Shown here: in pieces, positions 24,738-36,212 of the stretch
How positions within the stretch are numbered: the first letter of the stretch is position 1
How the letters are laid out: every line of letters begins with the position of its first letter
Source: 2-02-FULL-55-14 sp964473365
Lineage (GTDB): Bacteria; Bacteroidota; Ignavibacteria; UBA10030
Direction: 5' to 3'
NCBI GenBank assembly: GCA_964473365.1
Contig: CAYYOV010000003.1
Location: 86,831-150,830, forward strand
DNA length: 64,000 nucleotides
Made by a program: the position numbers and the translations under genes
Notes under the pieces: model-generated
The model's database searches: none
Told to the model about the DNA's origin: nothing
Seen by the model: only the letters and a program-made list of their open reading frames with translations

Positions 24738-26293
24738 GATCGCTCCCCTCCGTCGCGTAACGCCTGAGGCAACATTCCCACGAGATCACCCGCGAGCAAC
24801 GATCGACCGCCGTAGCGGCCTTTCGCCAGATCACCCGAACGACCATGAAGCCAGACCCCGCTCCAGGCGGCCGTGAATGGGTCGATCGCCTGGGCGCGCA
24901 GCCCACCAATGATGCCCGCCAATACGTCACCCGAACCCACTGTGGCCATTCCAGAGTTCCCCGTACTGTTGATCGCGACGAGTCCATCCGGCGACGCCGT
25001 GCACGTCGGCGACCCCTTCAGAACGATCACGCGATGATGTCGTAGTGCCCACGACCTGGCAGCTTCGACCCGATCGGCTTCGATCGCTTTCGCCGAAACG
25101 CCCGACAAACGGCCGAATTCCCCGGCGTGCGGAGTCAGGATCCAGTCTCTCCCCTGCCATTTCCGACGGTCGAGTTCCGCAAGCATCGTCAGCGCGTCGG
25201 CATCGATGACCAAGGGACGTTCACAACGGTCCAGAACTCCCTCGAGAAATTCCATCACCGATGAAGACCTGCCGAGTCCGGGCCCGATGACAACCGCGTC
25301 GGCCCAGGCACAACGCTCCAAGATCGCCGGCAGGGCAGCCGGAGCGAAGGACCCGTCGTCTGAAGACGGTAGTGGCTGCAGGATCGGCTCCGTCAACTTG
25401 CGCGCAAGCACGGCATGGATCGACTCCGGATGGGCAACGACGACCGCGCCTGCTCCGCTGCGGAGGGCTCCGAGCGCTGCAAGTGTAGCGGCCCCCGTGT
25501 ATCCTCGGGAGCCGGCGATCAGGAGCACCTTGCCGGCGGCATACTTGTGGATCTGATGCGGCCGGGGACCCAGAACGGACGCCAGATCGCTGTTCTGTAC
25601 GAGTCGTGTCCGGAATGCCCGGTCGTTCGTGACCGCGGTCGGCAGTCCAATGTCGACGCAGGTAACATGGCCGGAGCGCTCTCGCCCATCGTTGAGCAGT
25701 AGACCGGTCTTCAGCATGCCAAACGTGACGGTGGCGGCCGCACGCACAGCCGGGCCTTCTGCGACGCCGGTCGTACCATTGACGCCCGAGGGAATGTCCA
25801 AAGAGGCGATCGGGCCGCCAAGTCCATTCATCCACGCGATCGCTCTGGCGGCAACCCCTCGAGGTTTTCCGGTGAACCCGGTCCCGAACAACGCATCGAC
25901 GACGAGCGCTGGAGCCTCACCGCGAGCGACCCGTGCGCTGGCCAAGGTGACGATCCTCAGGCGCTCGCCGTGCGCACGCGCTTCTTCGCGGAGGAGGACG
26001 AAGTGTTTGGCAGCATCTCCCTGCAGCGAAGCTGCCGACGAGACGAGGACGACTCGGACGGATGCACCATGATTGGCCAGAACACGGGCAACCACGAAGC
26101 CGTCTCCCCCGTTGTTGCCAGGGCCACAGACAACGACGACCGGCTTGTTCTGAAGAGGAGAGAAATGCTTGAGGAGCCAATGGGCTGCGGCTGTGCCGGC
26201 CCGATCCATCAGGAGGAGCCCGGGGACCTTGAAGCGGCGGATCGTGGCGTGATCACACGAGCGCATCTCCGATGACGTGACGACGGTCAGCAT
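24734..26293 (-). CDS. nnr: Bifunctional NAD(P)H-hydrate epimerase / ADP-dependent dehydratase
   Basis: Repairs damaged NADH and NADPH hydrates. Residues 1-215 form the YjeF-N epimerase domain (LLMDRAGTAAAHWL, VVCGPGNNGGDGFVVARVL, DALFGTGFTGKPRG). Residues 230-519 form the ribokinase-like dehydratase (KYAAGKVLLIAGSRGYTGA, VVIGPGLGRS, LTPHAGEFGRL, VLKGSPT, SGMATVGSGDVLAGIIGGL). The last motif carries the catalytic GSGD. At 519 residues it matches the fused bacterial form. It overlaps the vanZ-like gene by four bases. Confidence 0.95.
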   Translation of the reverse strand: MLTVVTSSEMRSCDHATIRRFKVPGLLLMDRAGTAAAHWLLKHFSPLQNKPVVVVCGPGNNGGDGFVVARVLANHGASVRVVLVSSAASLQGDAAKHFVLLREEARAHGERLRIVTLASARVARGEAPALVVDALFGTGFTGKPRGVAARAIAWMNGLGGPIASLDIPSGVNGTTGVAEGPAVRAAATVTFGMLKTGLLLNDGRERSGHVTCVDIGLPTAVTNDRAFRTRLVQNSDLASVLGPRPHQIHKYAAGKVLLIAGSRGYTGAATLAALGALRSGAGAVVVAHPESIHAVLARKLTEPILQPLPSSDDGSFAPAALPAILERCAWADAVVIGPGLGRSSSVMEFLEGVLDRCERPLVIDADALTMLAELDRRKWQGRDWILTPHAGEFGRLSGVSAKAIEADRVEAARSWALRHHRVIVLKGSPTCTASPDGLVAINSTGNSGMATVGSGDVLAGIIGGLRAQAIDPFTAAWSGVWLHGRSGDLAKGRYGGRSLLAGDLVGMLPQALRDGGERS

Positions 26294-26441
26294 CGCCGAC
26301 CTCGCGCTGTCGAGATCCGACCCGCCTCGACGCTTTGGATTTCGTCACGTGTGACCGATGCGGACATCTTCGTTCTCACCGGAAGGATCATCGAGAACGC
26401 CCACCGACAAGACAGAGCGGGCCGTGATGCCACGTTGCGTC

Positions 26442-27863
26442 CTACATCGCCGGAGCGAACAATTGCAGGAAGGTGGCAGGCAGGATGCCGACCAGCACCA
26501 CCAGCATGGCTGTGACACCGAGGGCGATCATGACCGAGATGCGCGGCAATGGGATATGCTCACCGTCGCGCTCCCGGAAGTACATCATCACGATCACTCG
26601 GAGATAGTAGTAGGCGGAAACTGCGCTCGTGAGCACGCCGATGACAGCCAACCATGTCATGTCGGCCCGGACAGCGGCCATGAACACATAGTATTTTCCG
26701 ATGAACCCAGCGAACGGCGGAATGCCCGTGAGCGAGAACATGAACAGCGCCATCACCGCGGCAAGGACCGGCTGATGCTGGCTCAATCCTACATAGTCGT
26801 CAAGTGACGTCCCTTCACCGTTCGCGCGTTCATGCCACCCGATGACAGCGAACGCTCCCAACGTCGTGACCGTATAGGCGGTGAGATACAGGTAGACGCC
26901 AGAGAAACCTTCGGCCGTACCTGAGGCCACGCCGGTCAGAAGGTATCCCGCATGCGCAATAGACGAATAGGCGAGCATGCGTTTCAAGTTCGTTTGCGCG
27001 ATCGCCACGATGTTCCCCAAGATCATCGAGGCCGCCGCCAGAAGGGCCAGTACGTCGGACGTGGCGCTGCCGCCAATGTCGAACGTCCTGAGCATCACGG
27101 TCGCGAGCGCGGCGAATGCGGCCGACTTGGCTGCCGTGGCCATGAAGCCCGTCACGACCGTCGGAGCGCCTTCATACACGTCGGGTGCCCACATGTGGAA
27201 AGGCACAGCCGCCACCTTGAAGCCAAGGCCCGAGATCAGCAGGGCTGTGCCGAGCAGGAACAGTGGTTCGTTCGCAACCCCCGCATAGGCCCGGGAAACG
27301 GCATCAAGGTTCGTGCTGCCGACGGATCCGTAGATCAGGGCGATGCCGTACAAGAGGAACCCTGTTGCGAACGCTCCCAGGAGGAAATACTTGAGGGAAG
27401 CCTCGTTTTGCCGGTCCTTGGTCCGCTCGAACCCCGCAAGCACGTACAAACAGACGGACATCAGCTCGATGCCGAGGAACAACGTAATGAGGTCGTTCGC
27501 CGACGCCATGAGGACCATGCCGATGATCGCAAACAGCATCAGGATGTAGAACTCCCCGCGGTGCGCATCGCGGTGCTCAAAGTACGGCTGTGCCACGAGC
27601 GCCGTGACGATGCCCGCGACCGAGAGCAGGATCGTCAGATACGACGAGGGGGCGTCCGTCGTGAACATGCCATTGAAGGCCTCACCGCTTTCGTGGAGGT
27701 TCAGGCCGGCAAGGAGCCCCGTCACGAGGAGTCCCGTGATGGCGAGCAGGTGCGAGTATCGGGCGCGCCCGACGCGCGCGGCCTCCGCGATGATGATGAG
27801 CAGGACCGTCACTGTCAGGGAGAACAGTGGCATGGCGAGCGTAAAATCCGTGGCCGTCAGCAT
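26442..27863 (-). CDS. nuoN: NADH-quinone oxidoreductase subunit N
   Basis: Antiporter-like proton-pumping subunit of respiratory complex I in the inner membrane. The 473-residue protein has about 14 helices. Conserved points are the helix-5 Glu in FLGIELMSVCLYVLAG, the TM7 region with FKVAAVPFHMWAPDVYEGAPT, and RMLAYSSIAHAGYLLTG with the key lysine and serine area. It is the last nuo gene here and is separated from nuoM by an unrelated antiporter-like gene. Confidence 0.95.
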   Translation of the reverse strand: MLTATDFTLAMPLFSLTVTVLLIIIAEAARVGRARYSHLLAITGLLVTGLLAGLNLHESGEAFNGMFTTDAPSSYLTILLSVAGIVTALVAQPYFEHRDAHRGEFYILMLFAIIGMVLMASANDLITLFLGIELMSVCLYVLAGFERTKDRQNEASLKYFLLGAFATGFLLYGIALIYGSVGSTNLDAVSRAYAGVANEPLFLLGTALLISGLGFKVAAVPFHMWAPDVYEGAPTVVTGFMATAAKSAAFAALATVMLRTFDIGGSATSDVLALLAAASMILGNIVAIAQTNLKRMLAYSSIAHAGYLLTGVASGTAEGFSGVYLYLTAYTVTTLGAFAVIGWHERANGEGTSLDDYVGLSQHQPVLAAVMALFMFSLTGIPPFAGFIGKYYVFMAAVRADMTWLAVIGVLTSAVSAYYYLRVIVMMYFRERDGEHIPLPRISVMIALGVTAMLVVLVGILPATFLQLFAPAM

Positions 27864-27914
27864 ACGTTCAAGCGAGAATGGGGGGTCGTGACCGACCGCC
27901 GATGGACCGCACCA

Positions 27915-29363
27915 TCATCCGGCGCGGAAGAACAGGAACCAGACAAGGACATACACGGGCAGCAACACCGGGAGCGAATACTTCCAGACAAACTCAAAGA
28001 ATGACGGTGCCGGCAACTGGGCCGACTCGACGATCGACTTCACCATGAAATTCGGCCCATTCCCGATGTACGTCATGGCACCGAAGAAGACCGCCGCGAC
28101 CGAGACCGCCAGGATGAAGTGCGACGACCCGGCGGAGATGGCCAGCAGCGCTCCGGGGAGCGGATTCGCCAGCCCGAGCGCTTCGGGCGTGGCACTTCCC
28201 AGCATGGCCAGCATATGCGTCGCATCGTCGAGTGTCGCCGCATGCAAGCCGAACGCCGTGCTTAGAAAATTCAGGTACGTCGGCGCGTTGTCGAGCACGC
28301 TCGACAAGGCCCCTGTCGCCCAGAAGAACTCACCCGGCGTCGTGAGGCCCACCCGAGACGCGTGGGCCGACAGCCAATCAAGCGCGGGGATCATGGTCAA
28401 GAAAATGCCGACAAACAGGAATGCCACCTCACGAACAGGAGCGAACGTGAAATCGTTGTGATGGTAGACATCGCCACGCGTCGTGATGAGCGACGCCAGC
28501 GCCGCTCCCCACATCACAACTTCCCGCAGCATCCGTGGAGCTGGATCCTCGATGAAGACGGCGGCGACAATGACGAACAGAAACAGCACATTGTGCACGC
28601 CCGAGATCCGCGTCTCATCCGGGGCATGGGCCGCTTCCTGCGACCGGTGAGGCAGGTGACGGAACGACCTTCGGTCGATCACGTAGAAGATCGCGAGCAC
28701 CAGCCCCATCGTGAGCACCCACATGAGCCCCACACGCTCGGCCACCCACAGGAACGGAATACCCTTCAGATACCCGAGGAACAAAGGCGGATCCCCGATG
28801 GGCGTCAGCGCTCCGCCAATGTTGCTCACCAGGAAAATGAAGAACACGCCATGGAACGGCTGGAAACGCGACCGGTTCATCCGGATGAACGGCCGGATGA
28901 AGATCATCGATGCACCCGTCGTTCCAAGGACGTTTGCAAGCACGGATGCGACGGCCAACACAACGACGTTTTCTTCGGGGGTCGCCCGTCCGCGTACGCC
29001 AATGTGGATTCCACCCGCGACGACGAACAGCGACCCGATCAGCGAAATGAAACTGACATATTCTGCGAATGTGTGGACGACCCGAAGCCCTGCTCCATAG
29101 AATACGATGTAGACAGCGGCAACGATCATCCCCAGCGCCACAGCAACTGCCGCGTAGTGCGATTCCCACCAATGCCGGTTGACGAACGGCGCCGCAGCGA
29201 TCGACACAAGAAGTATCGCGAACGGGATCGTCAACCATGGCGTCACATCCACCGTGTGAACGCCATCCCAAACCTCGGGGAAGGCGTTGGCCAGGGCCAA
29301 CACAACCACGGACAGTCCTGCGTACCACGCCAGCAGGACCCGCCGGCGGTGTCTCAGCACCAT
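27915..29363 (-). CDS. Putative sodium:proton antiporter (NhaD/CitMHS-like) inside nuo cluster
   Basis: A 482-residue membrane protein with about 12 helices, of the ion-transporter superfamily. Signature-like stretches are VLANVLGTTGASMIF, FLVSNIGGALTPIGDPPLFLG split across helices, SSVLDNAPTYLNFLS and MTYIGNGPNFMVKSI. The paired TPIGDPP/DNAP/GNGPN loops are typical of NhaD- and CitMHS-type antiporters and carboxylate carriers. Its ATG overlaps the nuoM stop by one base (TGATG), so it is made with complex I. A Na+/H+ exchange role linked to complex I proton pumping is an inference; dicarboxylate transport is the alternative. Confidence 0.75.
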   Translation of the reverse strand: MVLRHRRRVLLAWYAGLSVVVLALANAFPEVWDGVHTVDVTPWLTIPFAILLVSIAAAPFVNRHWWESHYAAVAVALGMIVAAVYIVFYGAGLRVVHTFAEYVSFISLIGSLFVVAGGIHIGVRGRATPEENVVVLAVASVLANVLGTTGASMIFIRPFIRMNRSRFQPFHGVFFIFLVSNIGGALTPIGDPPLFLGYLKGIPFLWVAERVGLMWVLTMGLVLAIFYVIDRRSFRHLPHRSQEAAHAPDETRISGVHNVLFLFVIVAAVFIEDPAPRMLREVVMWGAALASLITTRGDVYHHNDFTFAPVREVAFLFVGIFLTMIPALDWLSAHASRVGLTTPGEFFWATGALSSVLDNAPTYLNFLSTAFGLHAATLDDATHMLAMLGSATPEALGLANPLPGALLAISAGSSHFILAVSVAAVFFGAMTYIGNGPNFMVKSIVESAQLPAPSFFEFVWKYSLPVLLPVYVLVWFLFFRAG

Positions 29364-30946
29364 CAGCGGCCCACCGGGATTGGGTTAGTCACCGCCGTCG
29401 GCGCGGCGGCCACGTTGGGTGCCTCACCACGGCGAGCTTTATCAATCTTCGTCACGACGCTCTTTGCTGTCGGAGCCGAGATGTTCAGGAACGTCCCGGG
29501 GAAGACCCCGATCCACACGATGAACACCACAAGCGGGATGAGCGACCCGATCTCACGACGGTCCAGATCGAGCACGAACTCGCCATGGTACTTCCCCCCT
29601 TCCCGCATCGGCCCAAGAAAGACCCGCTGATACATCCAAAGCATATAGACGGCGGAAAGGATGACGCCACTTGCCGCCACGACCGTGTACGCGACCGTTC
29701 CGAGCGCGACCGACCGGAACGCCCCCATCATGATCAGGAACTCTCCGACGAACCCGTTCAATCCCGGCAGGCCGATCGATGACAGCGACATGAACAGCAT
29801 CGCAATGGCATAGACCGGCATCACCTTTGCCAATCCGCCGTAGTCGGCGATCGCACGGCTATGCGTCCGGTCGTAGACGAACCCGACAAGGAGGAAGAGC
29901 GCGCCGGTGGAGAGGCCGTGGTTGACCATCTGAATGATCGCCCCCTGCATCCCCTCTTCGGTCATCGAGAAGATCCCGAGCATGACGAATCCCAGGTGCG
30001 ACACGGAAGAGTAGGCGACCAGCTTTTTTATGTCGGTCTGGACCATGGCCACCAGCGCGCCGTACACGATCCCGACGACCGCCAGCACTGCGATGTATGG
30101 CATCGCAGCAAGCGAGGCGTTCGGGAAGAGCGGCAGGCAGAATCGGATGAACCCGTAGGTCCCCATTTTCAGGAGCACGCCGGCCAGCAGGACGCTGCCC
30201 GCGGTCGGGGCCTGCACGTGCGCATCGGGCAACCACGTGTGCAGCGGGAAGAGCGGCACCTTGATGGCAAAGCTGAGCGCGAAGGCGAGGAAGAGCCACA
30301 GCTGGATTCCACCCGACAGTCGTGGCCCGACGTTCATGAGCACCGTGAGGTCGGTCGTGAACTGCCCTCCGGGCTGCTGCGATGCATAGAAGCCGAGCGC
30401 AAGAATGGCCACGAGCATCAGGAGCGATCCGAAGAGCGTATACAGGAAGAACTTGACTGCCGCATAGACCCGGTCCTGCCCGCCCCACAATCCGATGATG
30501 AAGACCATTGGAATGAGCATCGCTTCCCAGAACACGTAGAACAGGAACGTGTCCAGCGCGGCAAAGACGCCGACCATCCCCACCTCCAACGCGAGCACCA
30601 TCATGGTGTAGTCTCGGAGCCGGTGATGGATCGACCGCCAAGTACCAATCAGCGCGATGGGCGTCAGGAATGTCGTCAGCATAATGAGCACGAGTGCCAT
30701 GCCGTCGATGCCCACGTGGTAGCTGACGTTCAGCGACGGGATCCAAGGGACGCTCTCGACAAATTGGAAGGCCGGGTCAGCGATGTCAAACCCAGACCAG
30801 AGCCCGAGCGAGACGCCGAAGGTCGCCAACGAAGCCACGAGACCGGTCATCCGGGCCGCACGTTGGTGTTCATTCTTCATGAACGCCAGGAGCACGATCC
30901 CGGCGAGCGGAAGGAAGATGGTCAGACTCAACAAGGAGGAGAACAT
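29363..30946 (-). CDS. nuoM: NADH-quinone oxidoreductase subunit M
   Basis: Second antiporter-like pump subunit of complex I. The 527-residue protein with about 14 helices contains the helix-5 Glu in FLFYVFWEAMLIPMVFIIG, KVPLFPLHTWLPDAHVQAPT and IKKLVAYSSVSHLGFVMLG. It ends in an Ala/Pro-rich tail extending past the usual end. It lies 21 bases after nuoL. Confidence 0.96.
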   Translation of the reverse strand: MFSSLLSLTIFLPLAGIVLLAFMKNEHQRAARMTGLVASLATFGVSLGLWSGFDIADPAFQFVESVPWIPSLNVSYHVGIDGMALVLIMLTTFLTPIALIGTWRSIHHRLRDYTMMVLALEVGMVGVFAALDTFLFYVFWEAMLIPMVFIIGLWGGQDRVYAAVKFFLYTLFGSLLMLVAILALGFYASQQPGGQFTTDLTVLMNVGPRLSGGIQLWLFLAFALSFAIKVPLFPLHTWLPDAHVQAPTAGSVLLAGVLLKMGTYGFIRFCLPLFPNASLAAMPYIAVLAVVGIVYGALVAMVQTDIKKLVAYSSVSHLGFVMLGIFSMTEEGMQGAIIQMVNHGLSTGALFLLVGFVYDRTHSRAIADYGGLAKVMPVYAIAMLFMSLSSIGLPGLNGFVGEFLIMMGAFRSVALGTVAYTVVAASGVILSAVYMLWMYQRVFLGPMREGGKYHGEFVLDLDRREIGSLIPLVVFIVWIGVFPGTFLNISAPTAKSVVTKIDKARRGEAPNVAAAPTAVTNPIPVGR

Positions 30947-30967
30947 GACTCAGGCCAAAGGTCGTTG

Positions 30968-32908
<1,941 letters not shown>

Positions 32909-32926
32909 GGCGTCAGCGTCGGTCAG

Positions 32927-33229
32927 TTACCATTTCAGGAGGTTGATCTCGTCGATGTTCACCGTCTGCTTCCGGCGATACAGGGCGATGATGATCGCCA
33001 GACCGACGGCGGCCTCTGCAGCAGCCACGGTCATGACAAAGAACACGAGCATCTGACCGGTGACGTTGCCGAGGAAGCTTGAGAAGGCGACGAGCGTGAG
33101 GTTGGCCGAGTTCAGCATGAGCTCGATCGACATGAAGACGATGATGGCATTCCGGCGCGTCAGCACGCCGACCGCGCCGGTGATGAACATCACGGCGCTG
33201 AGCATGAGGTAGTGGTTCAGTGGGACCAT
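32927..33229 (-). CDS. nuoK: NADH-quinone oxidoreductase subunit K
   Basis: A 100-residue, three-helix subunit of the complex I membrane arm. It has the two conserved buried glutamates in FMSIELMLNSANLTLVAFS and FVMTVAAAEAAVGLAIIIALYR. The C-terminal VNIDEINLLKW is typical. It is five bases after nuoJ. Confidence 0.96.
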   Translation of the reverse strand: MVPLNHYLMLSAVMFITGAVGVLTRRNAIIVFMSIELMLNSANLTLVAFSSFLGNVTGQMLVFFVMTVAAAEAAVGLAIIIALYRRKQTVNIDEINLLKW

Positions 33230-33234
33230 CGGGG

Positions 33235-33747
33235 TCAGTCCAATTTCTTCTTGGCGAGGAGCACGGCGCCGACGATCGCGGCCGTGAGCAGGAGTGACGT
33301 GATCTCGAACGGGAACAAGAATGTCGTGAACAGCTGGACGCCGATCACCTCGACGGTACCCGTCGAGACTGCCAACGCGACGTCCTTCTGGGGGAATCCA
33401 TCGGAAGCGTTCATGAGGATGTACAGCACTTGCAGCAGCAGCCCGAACGCCACCCCGCCGCCGATGATCTTTCGAATGCTCAACCCGTCCGGAAGGATCC
33501 GGTCATCGCGAAGGTTCAGGAGCATGATGACGAACAGGAAGAGCACCATGATCGCCCCGGCGTACACGATGATCTGGACGACGGCGATGAACTGCGCATT
33601 GAGCGTCAGGTAGAGTCCGGCAAGACAGAAGAAATTGAGGACGAGCGACAGGGCCGACATGACCGGATTTCGTCTGGTCACGACGAGGATGCCGGAACCG
33701 ATCGCCACGGTCCCAAGCGTGTAGAAGAGCAATTGTTCGAGTGTCAC
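33235..33747 (-). CDS. nuoJ: NADH-quinone oxidoreductase subunit J
   Basis: A 170-residue, five-helix subunit of the complex I membrane arm, with RRNPVMSALSLVLNFFCLAG and the conserved VVQIIVYAGAIMVLFLFVIM. The start is GTG at 33747, with AAGGA eight bases upstream. It is the first gene of this nuo block. Subunits A-I are not upstream, where an ABC transporter ends 67 bases away, so the rest of complex I must be encoded elsewhere if it is present. Confidence 0.95.
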   Translation of the reverse strand: MTLEQLLFYTLGTVAIGSGILVVTRRNPVMSALSLVLNFFCLAGLYLTLNAQFIAVVQIIVYAGAIMVLFLFVIMLLNLRDDRILPDGLSIRKIIGGGVAFGLLLQVLYILMNASDGFPQKDVALAVSTGTVEVIGVQLFTTFLFPFEITSLLLTAAIVGAVLLAKKKLD

Positions 33748-33814
33748 AGGTGATTTCCTTTAAAAAGACGACCTTCAGCCGGTCCGAGACCGACGATCAG
33801 TGCCCTCCGCTGCT

Positions 33815-35059
33815 TCAAGAGTCCCGCGCCCAGACCCACAACTGGCGGAATGACGGACGCTTGCCGTACACGAGTATCGCGATGCGGAAAATCTTGCCGG
33901 CCATCCACATCATACCGACGGCCGACGCCGCCAGGAGTCCCAACGTCGTGAGGATCTCCCAGGTCGGCGGCATCTGGATCGGCATCCGCAGGACCATGAA
34001 TGCCGGCGTCAGCAGCGGGATGAATGACAGCACCCGGATATACGTCGCGTCGGGATTCTGCATCGCGGGCATGGCCAGCACGATCGGGAAGACAAGCATG
34101 AGGCTGACGTAGCTCGTGATCTGCTGAGCTTCTTGCTCCGTTGTCACAGGAGCGCCGGCGGCAACGAAGATGCCGGCATACAAGAAATATCCGAGGAGGA
34201 AGTATGCCAGCGTGAGCAACATGACCTCGGGCGCGAGCACGAGTTGCTGCGTCTTCAGCATGACGGCCACGACTCCCAGTCCCCACACGCCAAGCTGCAC
34301 CAACCCGAGGCCGCTGAGCCCGAGGATCTTTCCCGCCATCAGATCGCGCGATGAGCACGACGACAGGAGCACTTCGATCACTCGATTCTGCTTCTCTTCG
34401 ACGACGCTTCTGATCAGCAACTGGCCCGACGTCATCACCATGAACATCAACATCATCAGGGCGATGTATGACGTGAAGAATGTCTGAAGGAAGCCTGTCT
34501 CCGACTCATCCCCCTGCTCGCTTACCTTGATCGACCGAACATTCACGTCTGCCATCAGCGTCCGGATACGTCGGACGTCCAGCCCCTCGGCGGCCATCCG
34601 CTGTTCGGTGATGATCTCTTCGAGCGTGCGCGAAAACCGTTCCTGGATGCGGAAGTTCCCGATATTCCGCGCCCGGTAGACGACATTTCCGCTATCCATG
34701 ACACTTTTCGGGATGACGAGGAACCCTTCCAATTGCTCGTCGGCCAGCAAGCGCACCGCCTCTTCCCTGCGAACGTTCATCCCACCGTCGGTCCCCAGGT
34801 TCCGCACGATGTACTGCGGGCTGCCATCATCCTTCTTGTATTTCTCTTCGACGCGCTTCGACAGCGGGATCGCCAGCGATCCGGTCCCGTCGATGACGCC
34901 GATCGTGAGCGTGCGATCGTCCTCCTTCGTCGCCAGCAGTCCTGGCAACACCCCCATCCCCACGACGATGATCGGCATGAGGATCAGCGAGATGAGAAAG
35001 GCCTTAGATTTGATCTTCTCGAGGAATTCCCATTTCGCGACCGTGAACATCTTGCTCAT
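33815..35059 (-). CDS. ABC-2 type permease (NatB-like)
   Basis: A 414-residue inner-membrane permease. It has an N-terminal helix (KSKAFLISLILMPIIVVGMG), a large extracytoplasmic domain (about residues 50-210) and then five to six helices (FTSYIALMMLMFMVMTSGQ, GYFLYAGIFVAAGAPV). The linker RSVVEEKQNRVIEVLLSS is the coupling segment typical of ABC-2/NatB permeases. It probably exports Na+ or a small molecule with the adjoining ATPase; substrate unknown. The ATG at 35059 overlaps the ATPase stop by four bases; a longer upstream frame lies inside the ATPase gene. Confidence 0.88.
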   Translation of the reverse strand: MSKMFTVAKWEFLEKIKSKAFLISLILMPIIVVGMGVLPGLLATKEDDRTLTIGVIDGTGSLAIPLSKRVEEKYKKDDGSPQYIVRNLGTDGGMNVRREEAVRLLADEQLEGFLVIPKSVMDSGNVVYRARNIGNFRIQERFSRTLEEIITEQRMAAEGLDVRRIRTLMADVNVRSIKVSEQGDESETGFLQTFFTSYIALMMLMFMVMTSGQLLIRSVVEEKQNRVIEVLLSSCSSRDLMAGKILGLSGLGLVQLGVWGLGVVAVMLKTQQLVLAPEVMLLTLAYFLLGYFLYAGIFVAAGAPVTTEQEAQQITSYVSLMLVFPIVLAMPAMQNPDATYIRVLSFIPLLTPAFMVLRMPIQMPPTWEILTTLGLLAASAVGMMWMAGKIFRIAILVYGKRPSFRQLWVWARDS

Positions 35060-36210
35060 GGCGTGCCTCCCTCGGCATTCTTCTGGGCCTTGCGGCGCGC
35101 CTGGACGTAGCGGAACCCGGTGAATGCAAAGACAGCTGCCCACAACGCGACCATCGAAGGCTCCAACTGGCCATCGATCGCACCCTTGCCGATGAAGAAC
35201 ACCGTGAACGCGGCCGCGCCAAGCATACCCAGAAGCGCCTTGCGGACTTCCTTGTCGCCGGACACGGCCCTCCGGGGCGCGGCTGCTTCGATCTTTTGAG
35301 CCGCAGCCTTCTCGAGGGTTTCTCGCCCGCCCACCGCGCTCACAAAGATCGATTCGAGCGACGGCTCCAGCACTTCGAACCGCTTCACGCGCAAGCGGGA
35401 CGTTGCTGCCTGCAGAATGGTCTGGCTCTGGGACGGGTCGGACAGCTCAATCTCGGCCTCGTTGGGATAGACCTCCGCTCGTTTCACATGATCGATGTTC
35501 CGCAGGAACGAGCCATCACCTTCGAATTCGAGGTGAACGGTGTTCGATCCGTGGGCCTTCTTCACGTCGCGGATCCTCCCCTGCACGACCGCACGACCCT
35601 TGTTGATGAGCACGATCTCGTCGCAAAGTTTCTCGACCTGCTCCATCTGGTGCGTGGAAAAGATGATCGCGATGTTCTGCTGGCGGAGTTCCTGCAGGAT
35701 GTCTTTGAGGAGGATCTGATTGACCGGATCAAGACCGGAGAAGGGTTCGTCGAGGATGAGCAGTTGCGGACTGTGGAGCAGAGATGCGATGAGCTGAACT
35801 TTTTGCTGATTGCCTTTCGAGAGCTCCTCCACTTTTCGGTGGGCCGCGTCCGCCAGCGCAAATCGTTCCAGCCACTGAGCGGCCCGCGGTTTCGCTTCGG
35901 CCTCCGACAGGCCTTTCAGCGCCGCGAAATACAGGATGGCGCTGATGACCTTCGATTTCTTGTACAGCCCTCGTTCTTCGGGGAGGTAGCCGATCTGGTT
36001 CCAGAGTTCGCGCGAAAAGGGCTTTCCGTCGAAGGTGATGACGCCGCTGTCGGGCTTGATAATATCCAGGACGGTCCGGATGGTCGTCGTTTTCCCCGCC
36101 CCGTTCGGCCCGAGGAGGCCGAACAGTTCGCCTCGCCGCACGTCGAGCGAGATGTTGTCGACGGCAACGACGCGATTGAACGTTTTCCGGAGATCTCGGA
36201 TCGAGAGCAT
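35056..36210 (-). CDS. ABC transporter ATPase with C-terminal membrane hairpin
   Basis: A 384-residue protein: residues 1-300 form an ABC ATPase like NatA. Walker A is GPNGAGKTTT (34-43), the signature is the variant LSKGNQQK (about 129), Walker B is LLILDEPFSGLDP and the switch histidine is in FSTHQ. Residues 318-375 add two hydrophobic stretches (GMLGAAAFTVFFIGKG and PSMVALWAAVFAFTGFRY), unusual for an ATPase subunit. They may tether it to the membrane. It lies between asnS and the permease gene. Confidence 0.9.
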   Translation of the reverse strand: MLSIRDLRKTFNRVVAVDNISLDVRRGELFGLLGPNGAGKTTTIRTVLDIIKPDSGVITFDGKPFSRELWNQIGYLPEERGLYKKSKVISAILYFAALKGLSEAEAKPRAAQWLERFALADAAHRKVEELSKGNQQKVQLIASLLHSPQLLILDEPFSGLDPVNQILLKDILQELRQQNIAIIFSTHQMEQVEKLCDEIVLINKGRAVVQGRIRDVKKAHGSNTVHLEFEGDGSFLRNIDHVKRAEVYPNEAEIELSDPSQSQTILQAATSRLRVKRFEVLEPSLESIFVSAVGGRETLEKAAAQKIEAAAPRRAVSGDKEVRKALLGMLGAAAFTVFFIGKGAIDGQLEPSMVALWAAVFAFTGFRYVQARRKAQKNAEGGTP

Positions 36211-36212
36211 CG

